The position numbers were made by a program, and so were the translations under genes. From Burkholderia sp. Leaf177 (GTDB lineage Bacteria; Pseudomonadota; Gammaproteobacteria; Burkholderiales; Burkholderiaceae): a DNA stretch of 64,000 nt. The stretch lies in NCBI RefSeq assembly GCF_001424345.1, contig NZ_LMPF01000021.1, positions 187,404 to 251,403 on the forward strand, read 5' to 3'. Positions 27,125 through 36,185 of this stretch are shown here, in pieces; position 1 is the stretch's first letter; the number at the start of each line of letters is the position of its first letter. The notes beneath the pieces were generated by a model, which had not been told where the DNA came from, ran no database searches, and saw only the letters and a list, made by a program, of their open reading frames with translations.

Positions 27125-27735
27125 ATCCGTCGTCGCTCCACGCTTCCGAATTCACGCCGTGATGCACGAAGAACAAACCGTCGGGATCGTATGATTTCTT
27201 GATTGCAAGCAGTCTCGGATAGTGCACGCCCCAGAATGCGTCCTGCCAGTCACGCTCGAAAAAATCGCTCTCCGATACATACGATCCCACCCGCGGCACC
27301 ACGGTGCGAAGCGTTGCCGACGCTTCCGTGATCCGCTTGGCGGCGGATCGGGCGGAGCGAATGTCGGGCTCGTGCCCGGTGATACCCGGAAATGCAGGCG
27401 GCCCTTCGCCTGCGATGATCGCGAGCGCGAAGGCATCGAGTACGGCCGGGTTCATGGCGGTATCGCGCGTGGCTGTCCGCGCAACGTCCGACGCACCCGC
27501 GAGTCCAGTCGAAGAACCGTTGCCAGACACGCGCGGCCTGATCGTGGTCGAGTCCCTGGAAGACCATCGATTTTGAGGGTATCGTTGCCGCGAAAGCTCA
27601 CCGTCTCGCCCCAATGCGGATTGAAGAGACTGCTTGTATAAAAGCGCATGAACTCGCTGGCCAGGCGTTCGAACGCGGTACTCCTTTTAGCAAAGTCCGC
27701 CTGTCCAAAGCGCACATGGTGTTGCGTCACCTTTT
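27105..27735 (-). pseudogene. Remnant of a BBE-type FAD-binding oxidoreductase (C-terminal part, frameshifted)
   Basis: Three frames must be joined to read the family C-terminus. FMRFYTSSLFNPHWGETVSF is in one frame (to about 27575), MVFQGLDHDQAARVWQRFFDW is in a second, and the third runs from ASDVARTATRDTAMNPAVLD to WGVHYPRLLAIKKSYDPDGL. The last part is the berberine-bridge (BBE) domain with its DPDGLFFVHHGV end. At least two frameshifts are present, near 27570 and 27500, and the FAD-binding N-terminus is missing altogether. It is therefore a decayed gene and should encode no active enzyme. Confidence 0.78.
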
Positions 27736-27746
27736 TATCGACGTGT

Positions 27747-28061
27747 CTACTTGACCGTCTGGATCACCTCGAAACCTTCGAACTCCGGATGCCCGAGATA
27801 AAGCGAGCGTGTTTCACCGCCGGCATTGCGATGCGCCGCGCGGAATGCGTCACTTTTGGTCCAGCCTTCGAAAGCAGCGTAATTCGACCAGATCGTATGG
27901 CTGGAATAGAGTACGTGATCTTCCTTTTGAGGACCTTTCAGCAAGTGAAATTCCACGAATCCCGGAACCTCCTTCAGGTGTGTATCCCTGCTTGTCCATA
28001 GGTCCTCGAATGCAGTCTCGGATCCGAGAGCCACTTTAAAACGATTCATCGCGATATACAT
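27747..28061 (-). CDS. Antibiotic-biosynthesis-monooxygenase (ABM) / HmoA-like protein
   Basis: The 104-residue protein starts at an ATG with AAAGGAG before it. It has the ferredoxin-like ABM fold pattern: MYIAMNRFKVALGSETAFED, then VPGFVEFHLLKGP, then LYSSHTIWSNYAAFEGWTKS. Small proteins of this family include haem-degrading monooxygenases (HmoA/IsdG type) and quinone-forming monooxygenases; iron release from haem is one possibility but is not proven here. It is followed downstream by the broken FAD-oxidoreductase remnant. Confidence 0.82.
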   Translation of the reverse strand: MYIAMNRFKVALGSETAFEDLWTSRDTHLKEVPGFVEFHLLKGPQKEDHVLYSSHTIWSNYAAFEGWTKSDAFRAAHRNAGGETRSLYLGHPEFEGFEVIQTVK

Positions 28062-28372
28062 GAGGTCAGCTCCTTTGATCGATAAAACGGCGACAGCGCA
28101 CCAGTTTATCGCCATCGGTTGAGGCTCGTGCGCGTTGAACCGGGGCGCCCCGAAGCGTCTTTTACAAATCGGCGAGCCGCAAGCAAGCTCGTGCCGCTGG
28201 TGGTATCGTGCCGCATCCGGATGTCCCCGCCGCGGGCTAGCCGGCTGACATTTCACCTGGCGGACGCCGCGGCGCAAGCTTGTCCAGCGTTTCCGGCATT
28301 CGCAACACCCTCGCATTCAACCCGCAGTCCGTATTAAAAGCAGCAATCCGTCATTCAACCTGTGGAGCATGC
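28062..28372. other. Intergenic region between the ABM gene and the MFS gene
   Basis: This 311-bp region carries the divergent promoters of the ABM-domain gene and the MFS gene. I see no gene, strong palindrome or clear sigma-70 pair. A GGAG at 28364-28367 serves the MFS start. Confidence 0.45.
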
Positions 28373-29584
28373 ATGTCCCCGAATTCCCCGTCGGCCGCCA
28401 CGGGTCCAGCCCAGGTCAAGATGACCAGCGGCCTGATCGCGCTATTCGCCTTTTGCTGCGGCGCCATTGTCGCCAATCTGTACTACGCGCAGCCGATCAT
28501 CGAAATGATCGGCCCGGATATCAACTTGTCGAGCGGCGCGGCAAGTCTGATCGTGTCGCTCACGCAGATTGGCTACGCACTCGGGTTGTTCTTTCTCGTG
28601 CCGCTGGGCGATCTTCTGGAAAACCGCAAGCTGATGATCGCGACGGCGCTCGTCTCGATCGCCAGCCTCGCGGCCGCCGCGCTCGTTCATCAGCCGCACG
28701 CGTTCCTCGCCATCTCGTTGCTCGTGGGGTTCAGCTCGGTCGCGGTGCAAATCCTGATCCCGCTCGCCGCGCACCTTGCGCCTGATGAAACCCGCGGACG
28801 TGTGGTCGGCACGATCATGGGCGGCCTGCTGCTCGGCATCTTGCTGTCGCGGCCCATATCGAGCTTTGTTGCGGGGTACTTCGGATGGCGCACGGTATTC
28901 GGTTCTGCCGCCGTTCTCATGACGATCGTGACGGCGGTGCTCGCGTTCACCATTCCATCGCGCCAGCCCGATCACAAAGCCACCTATGTCCAACTGATCC
29001 GCTCGCTCGGGACGCTCGTTGCGACCATGCCGGTGCTTCGGCATCGCGCGTTGTATCAGGGGCTGATGTTCGCCACGTTCAGCTTGTTCTGGACTGCGGT
29101 GCCCGTCGAGTTGATTCGTCATCACGGGATGACGCAGAATGGCGTCGCGCTGTTTGCGCTGGTCGGTGCAATGGGAGCGACTTCGGCGCCGCTCGCGGGG
29201 AGGCTTGCAGATGCCGGCCATTCCAGGCTAGGGACACTGATTGCATTGATCCTCGGCGCGCTGTCGTTCATGCCCATGCTCGTTCATCCTGCCTGGGGCG
29301 TCGGCGGGCTGGTAGTGACAGGCGTTGTGCTCGACTTCGCCGTGCAGATGAACATGGTGATCGGCCAGCGCGAGATTTACGCGCTGCACGCGGCGAGCCG
29401 TAATCGCCTGAACGCGCTTTATATGACGAGCATCTTCATAGGCGGCGCATGCGGGTCCGCGATCGCGAGCACGTTGTTCGAACATGGCGGCTGGACCTTG
29501 ATTGCAAGCGTGGCCAGCGTGTTTCCGCTCCTCGCGTTACTGCATTATCTGTTTGTCGGGCGCGCGGCTACGCGGCTGGCTTGA
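28373..29584 (+). CDS. MFS transporter, DHA1-like drug/metabolite exporter
   Basis: The 403-residue protein has twelve hydrophobic segments. The first helix region reads GLIALFAFCCGAIVANLYYAQP, and the loop 2-3 motif is FLVPLGDLLENRKLM. The next segments include LAPDETRGRVVGTIMGGLLL. This YnfM/NreB-like branch of the family usually exports small molecules or drugs. The ATG at 28373 was chosen because GGAG lies six bases before it. The convergent Kir-channel gene ends 6 bp away. No regulator adjoins it, so the substrate is unknown. Confidence 0.85.
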   Translation: MSPNSPSAATGPAQVKMTSGLIALFAFCCGAIVANLYYAQPIIEMIGPDINLSSGAASLIVSLTQIGYALGLFFLVPLGDLLENRKLMIATALVSIASLAAAALVHQPHAFLAISLLVGFSSVAVQILIPLAAHLAPDETRGRVVGTIMGGLLLGILLSRPISSFVAGYFGWRTVFGSAAVLMTIVTAVLAFTIPSRQPDHKATYVQLIRSLGTLVATMPVLRHRALYQGLMFATFSLFWTAVPVELIRHHGMTQNGVALFALVGAMGATSAPLAGRLADAGHSRLGTLIALILGALSFMPMLVHPAWGVGGLVVTGVVLDFAVQMNMVIGQREIYALHAASRNRLNALYMTSIFIGGACGSAIASTLFEHGGWTLIASVASVFPLLALLHYLFVGRAATRLA

Positions 29585-29590
29585 GTCGCT

Positions 29591-30508
29591 TCAAAGCGGC
29601 ACGACCTCGTTGAACTTCGAGTAGTCGATATGCGTTTCGCCGTTCTCCACCGAAAGCAGATCGACGTATCGATACCCCATCAGAATCGCCTCGGGCGGCC
29701 AACTGCGGCGCGCCTGCATGGGCTGCATGGTGGTTTCGTCGAGGCCTTCCACCATCAGCATCAATTCTGCGTTGGAGGCTTCGAGCGACGCGAGCGTCTG
29801 CCCGTGGAGCGGACTGTTTTCATCGATCACATGCATCAGGCTCCAGCTCAGCAGAAACGCCGGATGCTGGTCGCGAATGAGCGGCAGGTCATGCACCTTG
29901 CGCGAGAAAAACCCTTCGGGGCTGGTCTCCGAACGTATCATGCGCATCCGCGCTTTCGCCTCGACAATGACGTTCTGCCGCGCGTTTGCAGCACGCACCA
30001 TCAGCGTCAGACGGCCATCGATAGGACGAACCACCACGTTGTTGGCGAACAGAATGCGCGCGCGAGGCCGCGAGAAGCGCGCGAAGATCATGCCCGTAGT
30101 CAGCGCAATGCCCGACATGCCGACAAAGATTTCGCTCGTTGCAATCGCGTGACCGTAGAGGGTCGCGGGATGCATGTCGCCATAGCCCACCGTCGCAAGC
30201 GTCTCGACACTGAAGAAGAACGCGCCGAGCAAATTGGCGGGCGCCTGGTTCGCAATCGCGTGCTGGCCCATCTGGAATAAAAGCGCGAATCCAAGGTTGA
30301 GCAGAAGGAACAAGAGCGCGACGACGCCAAAGAAAACGGGCCATCGGGCGGTCAGCGCGATGTGATAAATGTCATGCCAGAAATACGTCTTGAGGCCGTG
30401 CGTTGTGACGTGATGCCGGTCATCGAGAACGATGCGCCGATGCGGCGGCGCCGCGTGATGTTCCGCGGGCTCGTCGCGGCGCGCTGACGGTTGTGTTTCG
30501 TTTAGCAT
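29591..30508 (-). CDS. KirBac-type inward-rectifier potassium channel
   Basis: The 305-residue protein has the Kir layout. A slide helix (FWHDIYHIALTARWP) is followed by two membrane helices enclosing a pore loop with the selectivity filter TVGYGDM (residues 106-112). A C-terminal immunoglobulin-like cytoplasmic domain begins near RPRARILFANNVVVRPIDGR. This is the same family as KirBac1.1 of Burkholderia pseudomallei. It passes K+ across the inner membrane. The start MLNETQP was chosen because the upstream extension has no family similarity. Confidence 0.93.
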   Translation of the reverse strand: MLNETQPSARRDEPAEHHAAPPHRRIVLDDRHHVTTHGLKTYFWHDIYHIALTARWPVFFGVVALLFLLLNLGFALLFQMGQHAIANQAPANLLGAFFFSVETLATVGYGDMHPATLYGHAIATSEIFVGMSGIALTTGMIFARFSRPRARILFANNVVVRPIDGRLTLMVRAANARQNVIVEAKARMRMIRSETSPEGFFSRKVHDLPLIRDQHPAFLLSWSLMHVIDENSPLHGQTLASLEASNAELMLMVEGLDETTMQPMQARRSWPPEAILMGYRYVDLLSVENGETHIDYSKFNEVVPL

Positions 30509-30612
30509 GCGTCGTTCTTTGTTCCCGTTTTCATAGAGGCGCCGGCATTGTGTGGCCGGCGCCGAAAAGCGCCATATTAATTGCGAAACAATATGGAGGC
30601 GCGTCAATCCGT

Positions 30613-31989
30613 CTAATGATTGATGTCGCGCGTTGAACGAATCGTGGCGTCGATCAGCGCAATATCATCGTCGATACCGAACTTCGGCGGCTGCGAATAT
30701 CCGAAGCGCGCGACGACTAGCCTTTCCGACGGCACGATATAAATCCGCTGTCCAAGATCGCCGCTCGCGAAAAAGCCATCCTTGGGGAAGCCCTGTTTTA
30801 CCCTCGATGCCGCCATCCGGCTGGGTCCGTCGTTAGTCCAGAAGCCCGCGCCATAAGCCATGTTCAAGGTCGAACGCCGCGACCATGCAACCCAGCCTTC
30901 GGGCAGGATGCGGCGGCCTTGCGGGGTCACTCCATCGTTGAGATAAAGCTCGCCGAAACGCGCGTAGGCGCGCGCGGGCGCATACACATACGATGAACCC
31001 ACGAACACCCCGGCGCCATCGAACTCCATGGTTACGCCGGCCATTCCAAGCGGCGCGAATAGCTCGCGCCCGGCGAACGCGCGCATGCCTTCAGCGCCGC
31101 CGCCAACGGTTTTTCCGAGCAAGCGAGCGAGGATCAGCGTGTTGGCCGATGTGTATTCCCAGTGGGTTCCAGGCGGTTGTTTCAACGCGTGCTGCGCGGC
31201 GAAACCGGCCATATCGGCGTGGGCGTATTCCATTTGCGCAATCGGAGCGAAGGCCGTTTCGGCTTCACGCGCGTCGAGGCCGCTGCGCATGCGCATGAGG
31301 TCTTCAACGGTGATCTTCGCGCGAGGATCGCCTGCGTTTTGCCATTCAGGCGCACCGGCGGGTTGATCGATACGCAGACGCCCGTCGCGCACGAGAATGC
31401 CGAGCAACGCGTTGGTGAAGGACTTGGCGACCGAGTAGCTCAGCAGCGGCGTATCGGGACCGAAACCCGGCGCGTAGCGCTCCGCAATCACACGGCCGTT
31501 CTTGACGATAACCACCGCCTTGACGTTCTTGACCGGCTGGGTTTTATCGTCGGAGAAAACACGGTCCAGCGCAGCCGCAATCTGCGGATTTAATGGCGGG
31601 ACGATTGCCGATTCCTGGGGTGTATCGGACGTATCGGCAAGGGGAACCGGCGCCGGAACGTTCTCAGGATAGTCGAGCCGGCATCCGTAGCCCGGCGTGT
31701 ACGACGCACGCGCGTGAATGATCCACGCAAAGGACGCGTCGATGCTGCGCTGCGTGCGGTCAACGTTGTAATGAACCAACTCGCTTGCGGGTCCATCGAT
31801 AATGACCTGCACTTGTTCCTTGAAGGTCGCGTCAGGATCGAGCCTGGCGACGAACGTCGCGGAACACAAGTTATGCGCGGTCAGCCCGGCCGCCACGCGC
31901 ACGGCACGATCGGGCCTGAAAACGAGCATCAGGATGACAACGATCAGTACGAGGGCTGCGGCTGTATATCGAAGGATTCGCATTGCCAT
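30613..31989 (-). CDS. Serine hydrolase, beta-lactamase / penicillin-binding-protein fold (class C type)
   Basis: The 458-residue protein has an N-terminal membrane anchor (residues 5-24) and a linker domain, then a class-C-like catalytic domain. The catalytic Ser-x-x-Lys is SVAK, at 186-189 in LLSYSVAKSFTNALL. The Tyr motif is in HWEYTSANTLILARLLG, and GFFASGDLGQ is the equivalent of the third motif. Such proteins are esterases or peptidases on the outer face of the inner membrane; true beta-lactamase activity is not implied. It lies about 105 bp upstream of the Kir channel gene on the same strand. Confidence 0.87.
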   Translation of the reverse strand: MAMRILRYTAAALVLIVVILMLVFRPDRAVRVAAGLTAHNLCSATFVARLDPDATFKEQVQVIIDGPASELVHYNVDRTQRSIDASFAWIIHARASYTPGYGCRLDYPENVPAPVPLADTSDTPQESAIVPPLNPQIAAALDRVFSDDKTQPVKNVKAVVIVKNGRVIAERYAPGFGPDTPLLSYSVAKSFTNALLGILVRDGRLRIDQPAGAPEWQNAGDPRAKITVEDLMRMRSGLDAREAETAFAPIAQMEYAHADMAGFAAQHALKQPPGTHWEYTSANTLILARLLGKTVGGGAEGMRAFAGRELFAPLGMAGVTMEFDGAGVFVGSSYVYAPARAYARFGELYLNDGVTPQGRRILPEGWVAWSRRSTLNMAYGAGFWTNDGPSRMAASRVKQGFPKDGFFASGDLGQRIYIVPSERLVVARFGYSQPPKFGIDDDIALIDATIRSTRDINH

Positions 31990-32094
31990 TCGCCATGTTC
32001 CTTGACCGGCGCGATTGCGTTAAACGTCATCGGCGTTGCGCCAATGGCGTTCATCTCCGGGAAAGGCTGAAGTTTATGCGAATTTTATCGCCGT

Positions 32095-33213
32095 TTATTT
32101 ATCGCGATCCAGAGACCGGATTGGGAATACGAACATCGCGGCGGCCAGCCCGAGCAATCCGCCCAGAAGCGTTTCCCATGCGCGCGCGGCAAGCAAGGGG
32201 ATGGAGTGCACGCCGCTTGCTGCAAGCGTGATAATTAATGTGAACGCAAACGCGGCGCAGGCGATGTCGTAACGCTCCGGCAGTGCCATCGCGTAGATGA
32301 CCATGGCGAGCGCGGCCGCAGCCCAGATCAACAGAGGCGCATGCTCTGCAACCGGCAGACAGGCGAGGCCTAATGGAACGCCGATCAGCGTCCCGGCAAT
32401 GCGGCGGCGCACACGCTGCATCGTTCCGGTCGCCGAACCTGCGACCACGTATGTGCACGCGGTAATTGCCCACGCCGATTCAGCCAGGCCGATCAAACCG
32501 TTCAGGATAACGATCACCAATGCGCCGAGGGACGCCTGCAGACCCATGACCAATTCGGGCTTGTATTTGCCGTTAAAGGAATCCGGGCCGGCAGCCAATG
32601 CCGCGGTCACGACGGGCCTTTCGGCGGGTCCGCTCAGCATTCTCGGCACGACGGATGCCGTCACCGCGATGAGTGCCGCGATCCCGATCGCGCGCAGATC
32701 GTTCGCGGTCAAACGGGCGCCGTATGCGAGCAACTCGCCAATATAGATTTGCGATCCGACTCCGGCGCCTAAGGTGCCGAACCGTTTGAGGTATCCGACC
32801 AGAAACGCGCCGGTGACGAGGATCATCTCCGGCGCGGCCCTGCCAGCGACTCGCAGCGGCTCGGAGAAAACCGCAAACACGGCGGCGCCAAGCGCGGCAG
32901 AAAAGCATAACAACACCAGGTCGCGACTCGACTCGGGCCGCGTCGTTTTTCCCTCGGACACGCTTGCCCAGAGTGCAAAACTTCCAGCCAGATAACCCAG
33001 CGGGATATTGCCGGGAACACCATGCGCGATATCCTGCAACGTCCCGAGCGCAACGGCAATGCCGTAAGCCGTCACCAGCCGCAATCCCTTGACTCGACGA
33101 TGCGTGCCCGGGTCCACGCGCGCAAGCCAGCCGCCAATCGTCGTGATTGGCTGCAGGACGCCTTGGAGATATCTGGCGCCTAGACCGGGCGAGCGTTGCG
33201 GTTGGTCATGCAT
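32095..33213 (-). CDS. FUSC-family inner-membrane protein
   Basis: Start at ATG 33213 (MHDQPQRSPGLG) gives 372 residues with about ten hydrophobic segments in two sets of five or six. VKGLRLVTAYGIAVALGTLQ lies near the start, and AWAITACTYVVAGSATGTMQRVRRRIAGTL in the second half is the FUSC-type consensus (VVxPSxGxTLxRxxxRxxGTxxG). Relatives include aromatic-acid exporters (AaeB) and fusaric-acid resistance proteins. It lacks the long cytoplasmic domain of AaeB. No membrane-fusion protein gene adjoins it, so export is only a possibility. Confidence 0.8.
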   Translation of the reverse strand: MHDQPQRSPGLGARYLQGVLQPITTIGGWLARVDPGTHRRVKGLRLVTAYGIAVALGTLQDIAHGVPGNIPLGYLAGSFALWASVSEGKTTRPESSRDLVLLCFSAALGAAVFAVFSEPLRVAGRAAPEMILVTGAFLVGYLKRFGTLGAGVGSQIYIGELLAYGARLTANDLRAIGIAALIAVTASVVPRMLSGPAERPVVTAALAAGPDSFNGKYKPELVMGLQASLGALVIVILNGLIGLAESAWAITACTYVVAGSATGTMQRVRRRIAGTLIGVPLGLACLPVAEHAPLLIWAAAALAMVIYAMALPERYDIACAAFAFTLIITLAASGVHSIPLLAARAWETLLGGLLGLAAAMFVFPIRSLDRDK

Positions 33214-33426
33214 GGAGTTGGCCGTGAAATTTCTTCCGGAACGACGAGCGGAGACTCGCACATCCACTTTGTGCGGAGCCGCCTAATAAAGCGTTGTAGA
33301 CGGTTTTACGCTTCGTCGCTGAAGAAATTTTCGCCACGGACGGAGGCGGACAATGCCAGTGGAATCGTCTGGCAAAGAGGCGCGCGCGCAGATCCGCGCG
33401 AGCGAAACCTCAAAAGCCCCGTGCTT

Positions 33427-34317
33427 TCAGGCCATGATCGCAAGCTGGCGAAAACATGCATCGAGCGCGATCCGCAGTTGCTCTTTGAGCGCCACGGACG
33501 CTTCCACAAGCGGCAAGCGTGTTTCGCCTTGAATCAAGCCTTCGAGTGCCAGCGCCGCCTTCACGCCCGATGGATTCGGCACGCTGAACAGGAGCTTGAT
33601 GACGGGCTTGAGTGCGTCGAAGAATACGGCGGCATCGTCCGATCTCGCAGTTAACACGCGCTCGTGGATCTCGGCCAGGACATCGGCGAAAAGATGCGCG
33701 CTCGTCAAAATGCCACCCGATCCACCCGCCATCAGGCAGTCAAGATAGGCGTCGTCGTTGCCGCAAAGAACGCTGATCGGAAGCTGGCAGAGTCTTTCGA
33801 AAGTCGCCGGCACGCAAGCCTTGATCGCGACAATGTTGGCGTGTTCAACGAGACGTTCGACCGTGCTCGGCTCGATGGCAACACCCGTTCGATGCGGCAC
33901 GTCATAGAGAATGACCGGCCGTTCCGTGGCGCGCGAGATTTCATCGAAGTGCCAGCGAATGCCGTCTTGATCGGGACAGATATAAGCCGGCGCCGACACC
34001 AGATATCCACCTATATCCCAGCGGTCAAGCTCGCGGATTTCCTGCACCATGTCACGGGTATTCATGCCGCCGATACCCACCACGACCGTCAGGCGCGTGC
34101 CGACGACCTCGAACAACGAACGCAGCACCTTGAGTCGTTCGTAGTGATCGAGCAACGCCGCCTCGCCGGTCGTTCCAAGCGCGACAAACCCGCTGATTTC
34201 CTGGCTCAGATAACGTTCGGCGAGACGCTGGAGCGCGTCGATATCGACTTGTCCGTCCTTGAAGGGCGTGACGATAGGCAACCATATTCCGGACACCACG
34301 TTCAGCTCCGTGTTCAT
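33427..34317 (-). CDS. DapA-family aldolase/dehydratase
   Basis: The 296-residue TIM-barrel protein has the class-I aldolase features of the 4-hydroxy-tetrahydrodipicolinate synthase/NAL family. These are GTTGE (48-52), SAPAY (108-112), the catalytic Tyr138 in VILYDVPHRTG and the Schiff-base Lys166 in IVAIKACV. Its length and the YDVPHRTG loop fit DapA best, so lysine/diaminopimelate synthesis is plausible. It could also be a paralogue with another 2-oxo-acid substrate. It lies downstream of the siderophore operon on the same strand, after an 87-bp gap, and probably has its own promoter. Confidence 0.85.
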   Translation of the reverse strand: MNTELNVVSGIWLPIVTPFKDGQVDIDALQRLAERYLSQEISGFVALGTTGEAALLDHYERLKVLRSLFEVVGTRLTVVVGIGGMNTRDMVQEIRELDRWDIGGYLVSAPAYICPDQDGIRWHFDEISRATERPVILYDVPHRTGVAIEPSTVERLVEHANIVAIKACVPATFERLCQLPISVLCGNDDAYLDCLMAGGSGGILTSAHLFADVLAEIHERVLTARSDDAAVFFDALKPVIKLLFSVPNPSGVKAALALEGLIQGETRLPLVEASVALKEQLRIALDACFRQLAIMA

Positions 34318-34404
34318 TTGATTGGATCAAACGAAGCGTACTGGATGACGTGTAAACGTTGTGTCAAAAAACGGCGGGATCGCGTATAGAACGCGGTTGG
34401 AAAC

Positions 34405-35385
34405 CTAGCGTGGCGGCAGCGGCAATGCCAGCAGTTTGTTGGTGATTTCATCCGATAAACGCAAGGCCGACATTGGGCCGCCGAAGCCCCAGATGTTGGG
34501 TTCGACCAGCGACACACGCCCTGCCCGCTTTGCAGGAACGAAGCGCCAGACGGGGGATGTCAGTCGTGTATCGACGGGAACGTCCGCGCTCGACGCAGTC
34601 ACGAACAGCACGGCGAGATCAGGCTTTTTGAGCAGGTCAGCCGATGTCACATACACGGTGCCTTCGCGCGTAGGCTCGGACGGCCACAACGATAAACCCA
34701 GCGCCCGCGCCACGCCCGCCGCCGTGCTGTTGCCGGTATAAGCCCAATAGCGATCCGGCAAGCCCAGTTCCTGCAACAGCGCAACGTGCTCGCCGCCGCG
34801 GCCTGCAAGAGCCAGGCGTTGCGCATTGCGAGCGAGGCCCGCATCGAGTTTTGCTTCGACCGCATGCGTTTGTTTCGAACGCCCGGTCAGGCAGCCTATC
34901 GTTCGAAAAATCGTGCGGGTCCAATCGAGCTGCGTCTGCGGCACGCCATCGTGTTGCTGCATGTCAGGGCTGAACTGGAACAATACCGTGGGCGCGATCC
35001 GGTCCAGCGCCGCAAAAATCGGCGCATGCCGATACCCCACGCCAATGATCAGATCAGGACGCACCGACGCAATCGCTTCAAGGCTCGGCTCTTGCCGCGT
35101 GCCGACTTCCGGCACGCCATCGAAACGCTTGCTTTCGTAACCGATCCAGCCGGCGTAATAGGCGTTATCGACGAGACCGGCGGGCGTGATATCGAGCGCG
35201 GCCAGATCTTCCGCGAACATGAATTCGAGGACGACAACGCGCTTCGGTTTTGACGGCATGGTCCTGCTGAATTGCGAAACGGTCGGGTTGTCCGCAAGCG
35301 GCGTGCAAACTGACACAGATGGCTCTACGGCCAACGCCAATGACGTCACGACCATAAAAGCAAGCCCAAACAAAAGCCCTCTCAC
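34405..35385 (-). CDS. Siderophore-iron ABC transporter substrate-binding protein (OrbB-like)
   Basis: The 326-residue FhuD-type periplasmic binding protein has a signal peptide ([19 protein letters not shown]) and typical motifs: [19 protein letters not shown], then [14 protein letters not shown], then a C-terminal lobe ending in [10 protein letters not shown]. Ferric-hydroxamate complexes are the expected ligand. Its ATG overlaps the stop of the FhuF-type reductase gene by four bases. It is the last gene of the orbS-led operon and passes its ligand to the fused permease encoded two genes upstream. Confidence 0.88.
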   Translation of the reverse strand: MRGLLFGLAFMVVTSLALAVEPSVSVCTPLADNPTVSQFSRTMPSKPKRVVVLEFMFAEDLAALDITPAGLVDNAYYAGWIGYESKRFDGVPEVGTRQEPSLEAIASVRPDLIIGVGYRHAPIFAALDRIAPTVLFQFSPDMQQHDGVPQTQLDWTRTIFRTIGCLTGRSKQTHAVEAKLDAGLARNAQRLALAGRGGEHVALLQELGLPDRYWAYTGNSTAAGVARALGLSLWPSEPTREGTVYVTSADLLKKPDLAVLFVTASSADVPVDTRLTSPVWRFVPAKRAGRVSLVEPNIWGFGGPMSALRLSDEITNKLLALPLPPR

Positions 35386-36185
35386 GCGATAGCCTCCTGC
35401 AGCGCGAGTTCATCGTCGGGCATGGTTAGCAACAAGGGACAACTCGAACACAGTTGCGTTTCTCCGGGAATCTCGTAACGCACGCAACACACGCGGCGCG
35501 CGCGAAACGGATTGGGCAATAGCGCCGAACGCGGCTTCATTTGCCGGATGGGCATGCGCAGCGGATTGGGCTCGCCGTTCTCGCCTAACGAAGATCCGAA
35601 AAGCCATGCGGCATCGCCATGATCGTCTGCTTCGCCCGGCAACAACGCGCATTGCTCCATCAGGTAGTCGAGCAAATTGCCCACGTTGCTCCACAAGACG
35701 CGCGGTGCGATGCGCGTCATTCCAGCGAGCATTTCGATGACCGCATCGAGATGTTCGATCAAGCCGGCGTAATTAAGAGTAGCGTTGTTGGTGCGAGGTT
35801 TGAGTGCATCGGCTGTGAAATGCAAAGCGACAGGCATGCCTTCGCGCAGGACGAGCCGCGTTCGCGCCGGCGACATGTCGAGCGGACGTCTCAGCAAACG
35901 CGCCGCCAATATTCCGGCCGGCGCGGCGAGCCCGAAATAATATTTGCTCCATTGCGATAACAGCGCACGCGCGTGAAGCCGGGGATCGCCGCCATAGTGA
36001 TGGACCATGGCATCGAGCAACGCGTTCCGGTGCGCGCGCAGAGACAAAAGCGGGATGCTGACATCGTTCGTTTCCAGAACCTGATCGGGCGCACCGAGCC
36101 ACACGTTCTGCAGATACTGCGCGATCGACGCCGGCGCGAATACAGCGAGACATTGCGAAATGTTCGATGCCGAATCCGGGTTCAT
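35382..36185 (-). CDS. FhuF-type ferric-siderophore reductase (OrbF-like)
   Basis: The 267-residue protein ends with the FhuF [2Fe-2S] cysteine motif in [20 protein letters not shown] (Cys-Cys-x10-Cys-x2-Cys). The upstream part has the family's helical region with [20 protein letters not shown]. It reduces Fe(III) in the imported siderophore in the cytoplasm so that iron is released. The start ATG overlaps the stop of the permease gene (ATGA), and its own stop overlaps the next ATG. The longer upstream reading frame is only an antisense-like frame within the permease gene and is not used. Confidence 0.88.
   Translation of the reverse strand: MNPDSASNISQCLAVFAPASIAQYLQNVWLGAPDQVLETNDVSIPLLSLRAHRNALLDAMVHHYGGDPRLHARALLSQWSKYYFGLAAPAGILAARLLRRPLDMSPARTRLVLREGMPVALHFTADALKPRTNNATLNYAGLIEHLDAVIEMLAGMTRIAPRVLWSNVGNLLDYLMEQCALLPGEADDHGDAAWLFGSSLGENGEPNPLRMPIRQMKPRSALLPNPFRARRVCCVRYEIPGETQLCSSCPLLLTMPDDELALQEAIA

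Noticed and set aside
30613..31989. Beta-lactamase
   Set aside because: It has the SxxK motif of the superfamily but a membrane anchor, an extra N-terminal domain and altered second and third motifs; serine hydrolase is the safer call.
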